From: Syngnathus acus | Taxonomy: Eukaryota; Chordata; Actinopteri; Syngnathiformes; Syngnathidae | Reading direction: 5' to 3' | Assembly: GCF_901709675.1 (NCBI RefSeq) | Contig: NC_051089.1 | Span: 5,374,476-5,438,475, forward strand | DNA length: 64,000 nucleotides | Part shown: one piece after another, positions 1-13,033 of the stretch | Numbering within the stretch: the first letter of the stretch is position 1 | Layout: every line of letters begins with the position of its first letter | The notes under the pieces: generated by a model | Seen by the model: only the letters and a program-made list of their open reading frames with translations | Database searches by the model: none | What the model was told of the DNA's origin: nothing | Made by a program: the position numbers and the translations under genes

Positions 1-1090
1 TCTTGGAGGAATGTGTGTAATATATCAGGGATGCATTAAATTGTTGTTGCCTCTCTGTTTGTCAAAGTCGCTCGTATCGAGCCTTGCTTTGATCTGATTT
101 AGTTGAACCTCCAAATGTTTCAAACAAGGGTTAAAGAAAAAAAAAAAAAAAGTAACAAATGAACTTTTTATTTTCTATTTTATCTGTTTCTGTACTTTAT
201 TAATTTGAATCAATCCAGGACAAACTGGCTTCAAGAAGATAAACCCCGCACCATATTTAATAAACACAACCTTTTTCTCCAGTCAGTCCACACAAAAATT
301 AATCACGGTGACAAATCGCACTTGTAATCAAGGCCTTTATTTGAATATACAGACGCTTAGGACTTTAATTCTTTTGGTCGCGGGCCAAAGTCTGGGAAAC
401 AACAGCTTGGAAAAAAAACACTTGCCAAGAGCTGTCAGGCCAAGCGCTCCTCAAATAAACACCCTGCTGAGCTCGCCATTACCAACAATAACATCAGCGC
501 AATGTCACCGACATTCGGAGAGCATTCCAATAAAATGGCTCTTTCAATTTGCCGAGGCATCATTTAACAGATGTTTTTTTTTTCTTATGAAATTAGAGTC
601 AAGCGATATGGAGAGACGCCGCAGTGTCCTTGGATTTCAAATCGACCATTATTTCTTTTAGCAGCGTGGCTTTTTATCTTCATAATAATCATTATACAAT
701 AATGAAAATACAGCATGTAAAAAGGACCTCTGGAGGACCCATGCGATGCCTTTACAGTCACAAAGCGACGCATTTGCCGGCTGCGCAGTTTTATGAGTAC
801 AAAGGTTTTCAGAGCTACAGGCTGCGAATTGAAATGGAGCGGGTTTGTCTTGGTGACATTGGTGCAGAGACGTTGACAACTTGAAAAGTTTTACACGGAG
901 ATGAGGGAGTGCAGGGTCAACGGCACCAACGGCGACACCATTGCTTGAAAAACGGAGACACAAAAAGATACTTTTTAAAAACTTTTTTTGACAGAGACGT
1001 CCCTTCATCCAGATTCTGTACTGATTACTCCACAATTTAACGCTCATTACCCGGCCAAACACAATTTTATTTATTTATTTATTTATTTAT
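1..1090. other. Non-genic stretch, left edge
   Basis: No exon with matching splice sites and recognisable protein similarity was found on either strand. The open frames here are short and not flanked by plausible start or splice contexts. The segment includes a short poly-A run near 137-151. It lies some 20 kb downstream of the parp6 3' end and is probably intergenic, or an intron of a gene outside the window. Confidence 0.5.
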
Positions 1091-1112
1091 TATTTATTAT
1101 TTATTTTTTATT

Positions 1113-1206
<94 letters not shown>

Positions 1207-1235
1207 CTATCTATCTATCTATTCATTTATTTGTT
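1113..1235. repeat. (TATC)n microsatellite
   Basis: About 120 bp of near-perfect TATC tetranucleotide repeat, preceded by a (TTTA)n-like stretch at 1065-1110. It generates the apparent YLSIYLS open frame, which is not a gene. Likely to be length-polymorphic. Confidence 0.97.
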
Positions 1236-4200
1236 TATTTACTATATTTTAAATGACAGTATTTATAAGAAATCAATGAACACATTATTTAAAAAAGCAA
1301 ACACAAAATAGAAATGTAATACATTTTAATTACTCAACGTCAACTAGGACTTAGCTATCATTTTCTGCTTGCATGAGCGTTAAGACTGCTTCTCAGCTTA
1401 CTTAAAACATTGCCTGTATAGTTTAAAAAAAGATTTCATCAGAGTCCAAACGATGAGCAGAGTCAAAAGCTGCAGCATGGAATCAAAGAACGCGCACAGC
1501 GCAGTGCTAAAAGCTAATGAAAAATAGATTTAGTGTGGAGCCCGCTGCTTTATTTAAGGCTCGCCCATGCGGCGTGAGAGGAAGGCAAGAGCAGCTTGTG
1601 AGCCGCTTGCTAAGGCAACGGGAAGCGTCAACGTTTGTGTGTCGACGCCGTGAGCTTCGGATTCCGCCGCGTTCGTCCCGCCAAAGTAAAAATAGACGCT
1701 GGTGACAACTCTGTGGTGCCTTACAGACCCACCATTAACGGAATGTTTCCGGGGGGTGTCTCCACTTTACACTTGCGACACTTTTAGACAAAAGAAAAAG
1801 GAATGTTTCCTCAAATTTAATGCGAACAACCATAATGTGACAAAGTGAGACTAAAAATGGGCTGAAGCGACTGAACAGGTCTGACTGCTATGTGGTTTAT
1901 ATCATGGAGATGAAAAAGAAGACTTCAATAGACCAAGAAGCTTCTTTATAAAGCACTGAAATTGTGTGGAAAAAAATTTGAGTCAGTTTTTCCGTTTTCT
2001 AGTTATTTTTTTTATTATTTTTTTGTGTTAAAATCTGGATTTGTTACAAATTCCAAGGTCTTAGAATCAGCAAAATTCCATGACACAAAATGTTTGGTTT
2101 TGCATTGGGTCAAAATTCAGCTGAAATTTTGTAAGAAATTTCAAATCCTTGAATCGTACTTGAACGCAAACGTGGCTCAAGTTTGCATTTAAGATAAGTT
2201 TGAACATCTCAAGTTGAACATGACAAAATTTCAACATTTTTTTGAAAGGGATGACAGAATCAAAACCGTGCTCAGTAAACAATCCCTTTTGTGTGGCGAA
2301 TAAATAGACTAAAGGTTAAAGATCGCAGATCACACATCTCATTGTTTTTCTATCACAAAAATGGTTTTTCTATCGCATTTAAACAGAAGCTTGTAAACTG
2401 TAATCTGCCCATTTTCTCCTTCTTGTCAAACAAGTTTCCTTTCGCAGCCGTGTTCTTGCATCCGGCATGTTCTTTATTGAGCTTGAAAGATAACAATTGT
2501 TTGTTTTCGCTGTCGAATGGATGTATTTTACACACACACACGTGGTTTGTCACGCTTCCGCACGAAGTCCCGTTAAACCGCACCGACGCACACGCGCCTG
2601 GCCATAAAAAGCGTTCCTTTTCCATATTTCACTCTTTATGAAAATTTTATTTGACTTCTTTTTCCTCCTCCACGCCTGATGAAAGGTGCCAAGCCAAAAC
2701 ATATAGTTTTATAATAGATCATTGAACTCCATTTGTCGCTGGAGTGTTGCTAAATTACGGTTATAATTCAGCACCTCACACCTTGCTATGGCAGCAAATT
2801 ACACACCAATTGCTCCGCTGGGTGTTTTGTGAAATGATGAGCTAATGTGTAACCCAAGGCGAAAGTAGAATTGCCAATAAGATTGACTTAAAATGATGTT
2901 TTGGAGATGCTACAATTAAGAGTGTTGTTGTTGTTATGCGGAGCAGGCTGCGGGCTGTTGTGGATTTCTTCTAAGCGCGGCAGCAGCCAGTTTCCTGCAA
3001 GATAACATGCTTTTCACTGCATTTTTAATCCCTCTAGGACCACATTTCTTTTTTTCTGTTTTTATTGTTTGGCATATTCACATGCAATGGGTAGCCGTGT
3101 GCAGTTACAAGCAAAAGGTTTGGACCGGAACCAAGTGTAGCCGTCTAATTTACAGGAAGTGAGGAGAGTTCAAATGGGAAGTAGAAGTGCACACTTTAGA
3201 GTTGAGGCTGCTAAATGCTTACAGCACTCTGCCAAATGTAAACAGTAAGAGTGTCGAGGGAGAGCGCACGGGAGCCCTGCCAAACTTTACAACTACTGAC
3301 TGTATACTGATGGATAAATACGTATATACATGGTAGATACATGGTACTTCTACCAGAAGGCAAACTTATTAGCATGCTTGACTAAGAATATGAAGCAAAT
3401 ATGCCAACAATATGTCACATTTAGCTTTAAGATTTTTGACTGTCATTTTAATTTGTAATACCACCAATCACCACTGGTTGATTTTGGAGAAAAGAAAATC
3501 AATAATTATTTTTTTTTCTCATCAGTTTTGTGCCATCCCGGAATGGTACTTTTTATGGAAGAGAGCCCTTTGCACTTGAAAAAAAAAACATTAATTCAAT
3601 TATTGGTTATTTTGTTTATTTCTTCAAACCCTCTGTTGTCAAATTAGGAAGATGGTGCATTCTTTATTCATGTCAAAATTGAAATGCGTTTTGCATCCAT
3701 TTTGTCAATATTTGAAATAGCATTTCTGTCATACATCTGATTAGGAAATTGCTATGGCTTCCCTCCAGCATTTAAGTTGCTCATCCCTGATTTAGAGTCT
3801 ATTAGCCTAAAAGTCAATATGATTGTGTAGCTGTGTAGCTAACTTTGATGCAGGCAGTGTGGGTTTAGCTTCTGCTTGTACTGCAAAGGTTCCATTCTTG
3901 AAGATATTCTTTTGTTTACAGCCCACTCACTCAATTCCACTCTACCCATCGCCTGCTATATTTTTTGTCTTTGAGTGTTTATCGCATCCAGAGTGTAAAA
4001 AATGGAGTCCCATCACATCCAAAAACTAACTTTTAACGCGAATAAAGACTCCATTACTCGTCTCGGCTGTCAAATCGTGTACTAAAAGATGTCAACCAGT
4101 GAGGCGGATTGCATCCATTGTTCCGCACTGACGGGTCATTTGCAACACTCCGGAGATAAATCTGCGTTCTATTTTTGGGTGCCAGACAGCCCCAACCTGT

Positions 4201-7200
4201 ACTGAGCCTCCTACGAGCGTTTGGGTCCAGACACTGACCGGCCTGGCGTCTGGTCTGGTCTCTTCTGGTCGCGGCAGCTTCCTTCAAGCGTTCCTGCAAG
4301 TTAATAAATTCAGGCCCATCTGTTTCCATGCAGAGCTCCTTTTCCATTACCAAAAACACACCCCCACTTCCTTTCTCCCCTCTGTGGACGTCTTTCTAAT
4401 TAACTTTCCTCTCTCTGCATCTCTTTGTACCCAAACTGGGGGAAGAAATGGAGCTTTGGAGAAGGAAGGAAATAAGACTGAAAGGACAGGAGGTACATTT
4501 GTTCGTTGTGATGTTTTGAGGCAAAGTAAACAATGCAATAACCTAGTTAGCCAAAGTGCATATTTTTCTAAGCTATAGCGGCGGTGTTATTAATAGCTGC
4601 ATGAAGTCTACTTAACCATGCAATAAAAGGCAAGGGGCATCGAGTGCCACTGTTTCACCTCTGCTTCGGAGAGGAGCGCTAATTGCTAGTTGGGGAATCT
4701 AATGAAAACCCTGCAGACAAATAATGAGGCAGCACAAAGACTGGAGGGCAAGGTAAAGATGGGAATATAGGAAACATCTCCGGATATATCGGTCTGTTCG
4801 TTCACATGCGCACACACACACACGCATGTTGATGTGTGTAAAAATAATTTGTATATATGCTTTTGGGAATGCAACACCCACTAAGAAAACAAAACAAATT
4901 ATTCACAAATATTGGGGGATTGTAAAATAAATCTGAGAAACACTGAAAATAGCAGCACAAAATGTCCCTGAAGTGAACGAGATTGCGTTGTCTTATTTTG
5001 CGGATCTGCCCAATGACATCATTAATTGTCATTATCGATCAGCAAGTTATGACATCATTCCAGATGCCAGATTTTGCCGATCCTTTCCAGACAATCAGAT
5101 CTGAGTCAAATGTAGCCAAATGAAAATTTTATAACTTCTTCCTACTTCCTACCTCTCTTTTGAACAAGTAAACTGACCATTTATGTGCATTCACTTCTTT
5201 TAAATCGTTTTTTACTTTCCGTGACGTTATTTTCGGTTCATTGTTTATATGTTGAATATTTATACCAACAACGGTCCACCACATTCATTCACACAGCGTA
5301 AACATCCAACTGTCCTTTCACACACACACTTTAAACAGTCGGTTAATTTGCATACACGCGTAATGCAAATATTAGCGTGTAAAATTACATACACAATGGT
5401 CAACATCAGTTCGTCTACTCGTCTACGTATCTTTGCTCTGCATGAATGCTATTGTTGAAACGGTCTTCGGACCAAATGCCCTTTGCATGTGGCTACTACT
5501 TTTCCCATTCAATCTAAATGAAAACATTAACCATCAACACCATTAGGGTGTCAGGGTGCCCCCGCCGTTTCTCCATTAGCCTCGAATATATCGGCGGCGG
5601 CGTGCCATGACGGCTCTTCGGCATCGACGGCGAGCCGTGCAAAAAAGTAGGGCATAAATAGCCAGAAGAGAACAACACTCTTCACAAGGTTAGGAGTCCC
5701 CATTGTGGTGGGAATGTAAGTGATGTGTCTCCACTAAACCGTAATGCGCTTGGTGGCGATGATGCCACTTTTTTATTGTGACGCCGTTGACTATTCACGG
5801 AAGCGGTGATGCTGGCTTTGGGAGATTAGATCCCTGCTGTTCTAGGGCACCCTCGTAAGCCCCGCTTGTAATTTCCAGTCGTCTACCTGGGCGGCAAAGT
5901 TTATGTGGCTCTTTATAGGGGGGTTGCCAGCTGTGCGACCCCGCCCCACCCCTGGGGAAAAGAGGGGGGGCTCCAAATCTATTCATAAAGTACAATATGA
6001 TGCATGGTTGACAGTGAGGCTGCCTTTCCAAGATACAAGGCTTCTAGCCAGTGGCGGCAATATTTTTGACGTGCGTTGGAAGCATTTGCATGAATCCCAT
6101 GCATATTACATCGCTCCGACCTGTTGGCTAGTGCGGGAATTGTCATCATGGGTTGCAGGCAATAATAGTAAGTTACCGCTGCTTGTCAAATGCCATCCTG
6201 CTCCTGCCATAATTTATGTGCATAGGACCATTATCTTGAGCCCCAGCGGGCATTTTGTGTCCTTCCGATTTTCAGCTCTGTGTCGCCAAGGAAGTCAACC
6301 AAAGCCCGTGCCGAGAATCCCCTCCCCAAATTAATGTTTCGCTTGCCTCCCGCAAATTGATTCGGCGACAGCACAGTCGTCATGTGAGGGAAAGACGGAT
6401 GAACGCAAAGGAGAGTTTACGCCGCTCATCCGCAAGGGGATGTCTCCGTCATTACCTCTGCCAAGCTCAAAGTGTGATTGAAGGACAGGCAACTTAGATG
6501 GTGTACATTATAAAAAGTTATTTTTTAATATAATATGTAGTATATTATATATTACATATTTTTTGTATTTAATTTTTATTTTTTATTTTAATTAATTTTA
6601 ATTTTTAATGTGTATATTTGATGACACACGGATCCACAGCACTAATTGACATGTAATTTATTATAACTCAGCAGTGATGAAGCGCGGCCTCCAGAGAAAT
6701 CACAATCGATGCTTTTACTGTTTTTATGGGCGCTTTCTTTTTTCCACAATTTGGCCTTTTCTTCCAGATTACATATAATACTCATCCATACTGTGCTCCC
6801 CTTACAGCTCCCTTATGTTTTTTCTTTTCATCTGCGAAAATGGGGCAGCGTAAAAGGCGGACTACCTTTCGGTATCCCCCTGGTGGTCATTGTTTTTTTT
6901 CCACGTCTCTTGGATGGGCGGTGTCGGTTCCATTTCGTTGCACCCTGCGGTACAATGACAATAAAGCTATTCAGGTTCTGAATTGGCTGGCGTCATTCAA
7001 CTCCCGAGCGCCTCCCCCAGTCGTTGTGGTAAGGCAAACTCAAATTTGTGTTGCACAGCCCCACAATAGAGGGCAACAGGGTTTATTTATAAGGAGTGGG
7101 AAGTTTAATTTATATATATATCTATATATATATATATATATATAATATCATTTACATATTTATTTATAATAATTTAAGTTTTAGTTAAACTAAAAATTGG

Positions 7201-8784
7201 GGTGAAAAAGCTAACTGTTATTCGTGATCATTGGGGGTTATGACAAAAGTATGTCACATGACACTATAAACATTTTAAAACGTGACAAAAACACGTATTT
7301 CTTCTTTAAATTATTCAGCTGCCTCTGTTTTTTTTTGGTAAGATCTGGCAACTCTAAAACCTTACACTGTAGTGATACTTCCTTGTGAGGTGAATTATGA
7401 ATGTTTTTAGTTTTTTAACAAACTCTGTGGATGGTTTGAAGAAAGAATGAAGCCATGCAATTGTGGTTTAGATTTTGGTGGCATTTCTGGAATTTTTCTG
7501 GTTGGGGGCAGCACACATTTGACGGTTATCCTTTGTAATGCACATTATCACCACCTACAGGACGATTCGGGAACTTTTCTCATGCTACATACGACCTCTC
7601 CAATTTGCAACCAAACTCTGGTCCTTTTTCATAGAACAACATAGCCTGAAGTCTAAGTGCTTTGATTTTTCTCATCTTGCTACAATTTTATTAGGCTATT
7701 GGACTCTGTATGACTTGCAGAGCGTATTTTTTTCGAACCTTTAATTGAATTGCTGGTTTTTCAGCCACCAAAGATTCTACGAATCTCCTGGCAATGTGTC
7801 CAGGGGGTATCTTACTTCTCGGCCTCCCAAGTTTAATGTGATGGGCTATAACCCTGCAATGGATAGGCGGAATAGAAAAAAGATGGATGAATTCCCAAAT
7901 GGCGTGTTCACTTGACTGTTTCCTGCTCCGTTTGTCTGGCATAAAGCATATTCGTAGTTAGCTAAGTAGCTAGCTAGCTAGAACTCGTTCTTTGACTTTT
8001 TCCTCCACGTTTTTGTATGGTGAAGTCATGCAAGGTTTCTGGGAAGGTTTAGCTGAATGCTAAATTATTTTATTGTGTTTAATCCTGTCTTTTTTTCAGA
8101 ATTATCTGAAGTGAAAAAAAGGGAGCTCAGGGCTAAGTAGCAGGAGAAGAAACCTGACAAATGCAGTATGAGATCAAAGGAAGGACGTTGGGAATGTGGG
8201 TACCGAACAAGCCGGCGCAACTGTGTCACGGCCGGGTCATTTGACAGAAACGGAGGGTCAACGACGGGACGGATGAAAAAAAAAGCCGCTGGGCCTGGTG
8301 AGCAACGTTGAGGGACATCATGTAATCAAATGAAACACGGTCCACTGGCGCTGTCTAAACACAGTCTGAGCTCACTATTTGCATCCTAATGATGTGTGAA
8401 TTTAAACTGCACTCAGCTAAGACTTTGTTTACCAGGAAGCTGAAGAAAAAGCTTCTGTTTTCTTCTTTGGACCTCTATTTTTATAAGGAGAGGACATAAA
8501 GTTCCCCCAGGGTTGGCGCTTGTTACTAAACAGGCATTCTCATCAAACATCTGTCCCAAATACAGTATATGGGTCCATTATCAGCCGTTGCATTCAAAGC
8601 AGAAGGCTGTAATCACCAATTGAATCCTTTACAAGGCACTCAGTAGAATCCCTGTAAATTTAATTCATTTAAAGCCTGCACGCTTATTGGAGTACATTGC
8701 AAGACAGGTTTTGGGGGGGTTTTAGCAGTCGATATAATGTCTTTTAAAAATCAGTTCTGTTTAGATTTTAAATCATTTTAGAAA
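1236..8784. other. Intergenic region without recognised genes
   Basis: No protein-coding exon or RNA gene recognised. Contents: AT-rich DNA, a short CA run near 4806-4824, a (TA)n run at about 7110-7145, and GC-richer segments around 5570-5960 and 6240-6450 that could be regulatory but carry no diagnostic motif I can name. A TAGC tandem (about 7966-7980) is trivial. Short open frames in this region show no codon or domain signal. Confidence 0.5.
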
Positions 8785-9077
8785 TACCGTATTTTCCGCA
8801 CTATAAGGCGCACCTAAAACTTCCAATTTTCTCAAAAGCCGACAGTGCGCCTTATATATGGACCAATATTGAGCCACTACAGCAGGCGTGTCCAAAGTCC
8901 GGCCCGCGGGCCAAATGTATGTATCTTATATATGGACAAAGTTTTAAAATGGGCCATTCATTGAAGGTGCGCCTTATAATCCGGTGCGCCTTATATATGG
9001 ACAAAGTTTTAAAATGGGCCATTCATTGAAGGTGCGCCTTATAATCCCGTGCGCCTTATAGTGCGGAAAATACGGTA
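8785..9077. mobile_element. 293-bp MITE with 29-bp terminal inverted repeats
   Basis: The left end at 8785-8813 (TACCGTATTTTCCGCACTAT...) is repeated as its reverse complement at 9049-9077. The terminal TA on each side is compatible with a Tc1/mariner-type TA target, but I cannot distinguish target duplication from TIR. Internally a 65-bp unit beginning CTTATATATGG occurs twice in tandem (from 8925 and from 8990), each containing a further copy of the GCGCCTTATA end motif. A fragment at about 8882-8920 (GTGTCCAAAGTCCGGCCCG...) resembles the end of a different, hAT-like fish MITE. No transposase is encoded, so it is non-autonomous. Confidence 0.88.
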
Positions 9078-10305
9078 CTATAAACAAAAATACAAACACT
9101 CAGGATGGCACACTATGACAGTAAAGTCGTTTTTGTGTCACTATTTGTCAACTCAGCCTCGTTGTTCGACACCCTGTTACAATAATTATATTTCTACATT
9201 ATAAATGCCGACTAATAGAAACACGACATGCCTGGGGAACGTATGAAACAACAGCTGCCATAATAGCAGAGGCAACAACTTAACAAATACCGAATAGAAA
9301 TATGAATGATGGCGTTTGACGTGATTGATGCTTTTATAAGCTTCTTCTACTATCACTTTTAAAGCTGTCCAGCGTACGCATTTGCAAGGTTGAGGTGATT
9401 TGTAATTCTGAGTCCAATTTATTCCCCAATAATGTTGCATTTTAATACACACACAAAAACATGGCGCTATTCATCTGTAAGCTTTCCGATTGCCATTAGC
9501 ATCCACGCAAGGTACACAAATGTAAAAACACACAGTTATGTTCATTCATCCGTCGCCCTCCAAGTTCAGCCGAGTTTAATAGGACCTTTTTTTTTTTAGA
9601 CCCATTATTTACCACTCTCCGCATAATAGTTCCGCATGAGATGCCATGCTCTCCTCAAGTATAATGAACTGGGAAACATCACATACAATCAACAGTACCA
9701 CTGTGTCCAAGAGGAGCATTTTAATAATGCTACAGTGTGCTGTAATTGCCTGTTTTGTTTTGATAACCTTGCGTGCGCCATGCATAAATCCGGAGGTTAT
9801 GAACTCTTGCTAAGTATGTTTTTTTTTTCTGAGTTTATATTTAGTTAACAGAAATATATAAAACCTTAAAACAGTAAATAAATTGTCGAAGTTAGCTGGG
9901 ATAGACTCCTTGGGAGAGGTCATCTGAATTGCCAACCTTGCAGATTATTTTTTGAGCATAATCCTGCCCTGTTTCCATATAAACGCCGACCAAACAATAC
10001 CTTTAGCGTTCGCACTTTAACGCTTGGCAAAGGTAATAGCAGATTTGCATACGATGCAAATGCTTTCTCCGGAGACTCGACTTTTCTTTGAAAGATGGAA
10101 GCTGGAAAGCTGGTGAACATGTGGTGAGCGAGCGGTGATAAGGAAGCTACGAGCGCCAGAACCTCTCTGTCTTCCTGGTCTCTGGTGCCTGTATCCAAGA
10201 AAGACAGATGGATTTGCTTTTCCCTAGATATATATCCCATCGCTCGCACTCCACACACACTGCAATGCCTTTGTACTCCTATATTTATATAAATATACAC
10301 GTATA
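9078..10305. other. Intergenic region, possible conserved non-coding DNA
   Basis: No gene recognised. The stretch 9560-9830 has balanced composition and little simple repeat, unlike its surroundings, and could be a conserved non-coding element. That is a compositional impression only and needs alignment to other fish. Confidence 0.3.
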
Positions 10306-10308
10306 TAA

Positions 10309-10327
10309 AGAGAGAGAGAGAGAGAGG
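10309..10327. repeat. Short (GA)n microsatellite
   Basis: About nine AG dinucleotides directly after an AT-rich run. Non-coding simple repeat. Confidence 0.9.
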
Positions 10328-12960
10328 GAACGGGTAGGATTAATACACAACCAAAGGCCCGAATATCTTGAAGAACACAGGCGCAGTGACTTTGACTAAC
10401 AAATAGACTCTAGCGGGCACACGCTCAAACACTCTGCTTGGGAGGCAGCTGCGCAAATACTCCGACCCACATTCTTTGCATCTGAGGAGTGTTCCAAATA
10501 CAACAGCAAATATTTCCCCTGCTGTCATCTCCTCTATTTTCTCCCACTTATTTATCAAAAGTGTGCCTGGGAAGGGGCGGGTGGGTTTTCACTGCGATTC
10601 ACCGTGTGCGGCCCGGAGAACGTTAGCATCCTTCCAGGACCTTTTTAGCGAGTGGCAGGTCCGAAAAATTGTGTACCACATCCCCTGCACTACCTTTCCC
10701 CTGATGAAGATGAAATGTAAATTTAGCGACGTGGGCTCATTGGCGGGAGTCTGGCGCTGTGTGATAGGACCCGACTGGAGGCACATTTGATTAATTTTAA
10801 TTCTATCCTCATATGGACCACCGCTGCAACATTCGTGAGCGTAAGAGACCCTGTACTTAATGAACAATTTGCATCACATGAGAGATGATGAGCAATTTTT
10901 GCATCATTAACTGAAAAAAACACATAGAATGTATGAATGTAAAAAAAAGGATGAATTACTACTAATAGTCTAAAGCTAATAGCTAACAGTTGGTACATGA
11001 ACATATAGTAAGATGGCAACCTGACAATAAAACTTTAAAGACAGAATAATATGGATGTTATACTTTATCCTGTAGTCAAGCACTATTTCAATTGATAACC
11101 GCTAACAGGCTAACAGTTTGTGTTCCAGGACTTTTTTTTTTAAACCATTCTTCAGGTACAATATTAAATGAGAACTAAAACAGTAAGATGACGAACATTG
11201 GCATTCAACCTATTCAGGGAAAATGCTGCAGTCGCTTGATAAGGATTTTAATTCATGTCAAAATCATGAACAAGATCAATGTCTTCCATTAGATGAATAT
11301 TGTTATTAATAATAACATATTGAAGGTAAACTGGGCAACATTTGTTGCTTTTTAAGGATAGAGCTGTGGTGCAGGAAGTTAATGTCATCAATATAATGTC
11401 ACTCTTGGTGTATCTTCCTCCCTCTGCCTGTCTTCCCCTGGCCTTGCATGCTCTCATTTGCCAAGCCCACAATGGAAACATCCAAATGTACTGACGCTAT
11501 CAATTAATCACCCCGCTGCTAATTACGATCCAATTAACCTCTGTTTCCACACGACGTCCTGCAGGACAGCCGGCGACCCAACCCCCCTGAGTCGGGCCCC
11601 CCACCATCCTCCATTCCCTCCTCCACACAATGAAATTAGAGTCTGATATAATGGCGGAGTTAGAAGCCTTTTGGGCATTTAACGTGATCGCAATGTCAAC
11701 ATTTTTTGCATCCTCGAAAGCTTAAAATTAGAACGTTTACGAAAATTAGTAAATGAGTCATTATTGTCACTATATTGCAACTGTGATTCATTTATTCCGA
11801 TTTTCTGGTTTGGGCTTATTAAACATGCATTATGTGGCATATCGCACCTTTGGAAAATAAATGTTACTTAAAACAGTAACCCTAGTTTGAAACACTAACC
11901 CTTGTTTGAATTCCTGACCCTAGTTTTAAACTCTAGTTTGAAACCCTAATTTTAATGTAAAACAATAAACTTCTAAGATCAGGGCTATGAAAAGAGTTCG
12001 GAATGAGCTTAATGAGCAATTGCTCATTTAATGAATGTTAATACTTGTGTCAAATGTGTGGAATTACTTGTTGATTAATCATATCTTGCAGCAATTGAGG
12101 CAAAATGGAGTGCACCACTTGGCTGCAACTATCAGACGCGCTATTGATTCGGTCTAGTTTGCTGTCTAAAGAAGCCTTGAGTTACATCCACGCAGATTAT
12201 TCTTGAAATAAAACTATCGACTAAAAACACACTTTACAGTCACGGGGGACAAACCCGTACACACGTTTCAGATACTCGCACGTACTTTACATTTGTGGTT
12301 AATATGTGCACATTAAGCAGAACAAACACCAATATGTGCACTGCGTGCATGTACACACAGATGGATGTACAGCGGCGCTATTAGCGCCACTGGATTTACA
12401 GTCGCCCGTCAGCCTTCAGCTTTTAATGCCACGTGGGGCCTGTTTTACAGCTCTGCCCCAGGGCCCCCCCGATCGGCTTTCAATTAGCAGGTGAGCTGGA
12501 GCCCGGTTCCCAATCAATAGCCCAGTACAGGCAGAATCCCCGCACTTGGCGGGGCCCACCAGCAGCTCGGAGGGAGGGGGAGTTTGGGGTTGTTGTGTAA
12601 TGTTGGAAGGGTTTGATTCTTTACCATCTCTACATCCATTTTGTATAGACAAGCGTCATGGGCGGAGCTCGGATTTTTTTGTCCTGGGGGGGCGTGGGGG
12701 CAAGGATATTTCAAGGGGTCTACATAACAAAAGCTACATTTGCCAAGATTTGAAACCTGAAGCTCAGAATTGTGTGATGTGCTGACCACGAGGCCACTAT
12801 CATTTTAAATTAATTGTTATAGGACCATATTTCATTTAGGCGATGGGGCAGTTGGTATTGAGTCCCACAATATGAAATCTAACTAGCAACTCGTGGAAGG
12901 ACGCCAATCGATTATGTTCTCTGTTACTGAGCTGCCAAGCATATGATCAAACACAATCTC
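10328..12960. other. Intergenic region without recognised genes
   Basis: No exon recognised. The stretch contains the short telomere-like repeat block at 11873-11960 (listed separately) and moderately GC-rich segments (10560-10800 and 12360-12720). The latter might be regulatory but show no motif that settles the matter. Confidence 0.4.
11873..11960. repeat. Degenerate CCCTAA/TTTGAAAC repeat
   Basis: Imperfect units built from AACCCTAGTTTGAAAC-like words recur about every 15-20 bp. The same vocabulary is seen at 17050-17500, 60000-60120 and 60955-61215, and on the opposite strand at 57100-57250. It resembles the vertebrate telomere hexamer interleaved with TTTGAAA, so it is best described as a decayed telomere-like minisatellite family. 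Confidence 0.7.
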
Positions 12961-12964
12961 TTAT

Positions 12965-13033
12965 AAACTCATTCACTGCCATTGACGACTATAGACATCA
13001 AACCATTTTAACTGGGTTGGCACTGAATGAGTT
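12965..13033. mobile_element. Small fold-back MITE fragment
   Basis: AAACTCATTCACTGCCA at 12965-12981 is mirrored by TGGCACTGAATGAGTT at 13018-13033, giving ~16-bp imperfect terminal inverted repeats around a ~36-bp loop. The words match a short fold-back repeat common in fish genomes, from memory. Non-coding. Confidence 0.65.

Noticed and set aside
988-1311. 107-aa plus-strand open frame rich in YLSI
   Set aside because: It is a translation of the (TATC)n microsatellite and flanking AT-rich DNA.
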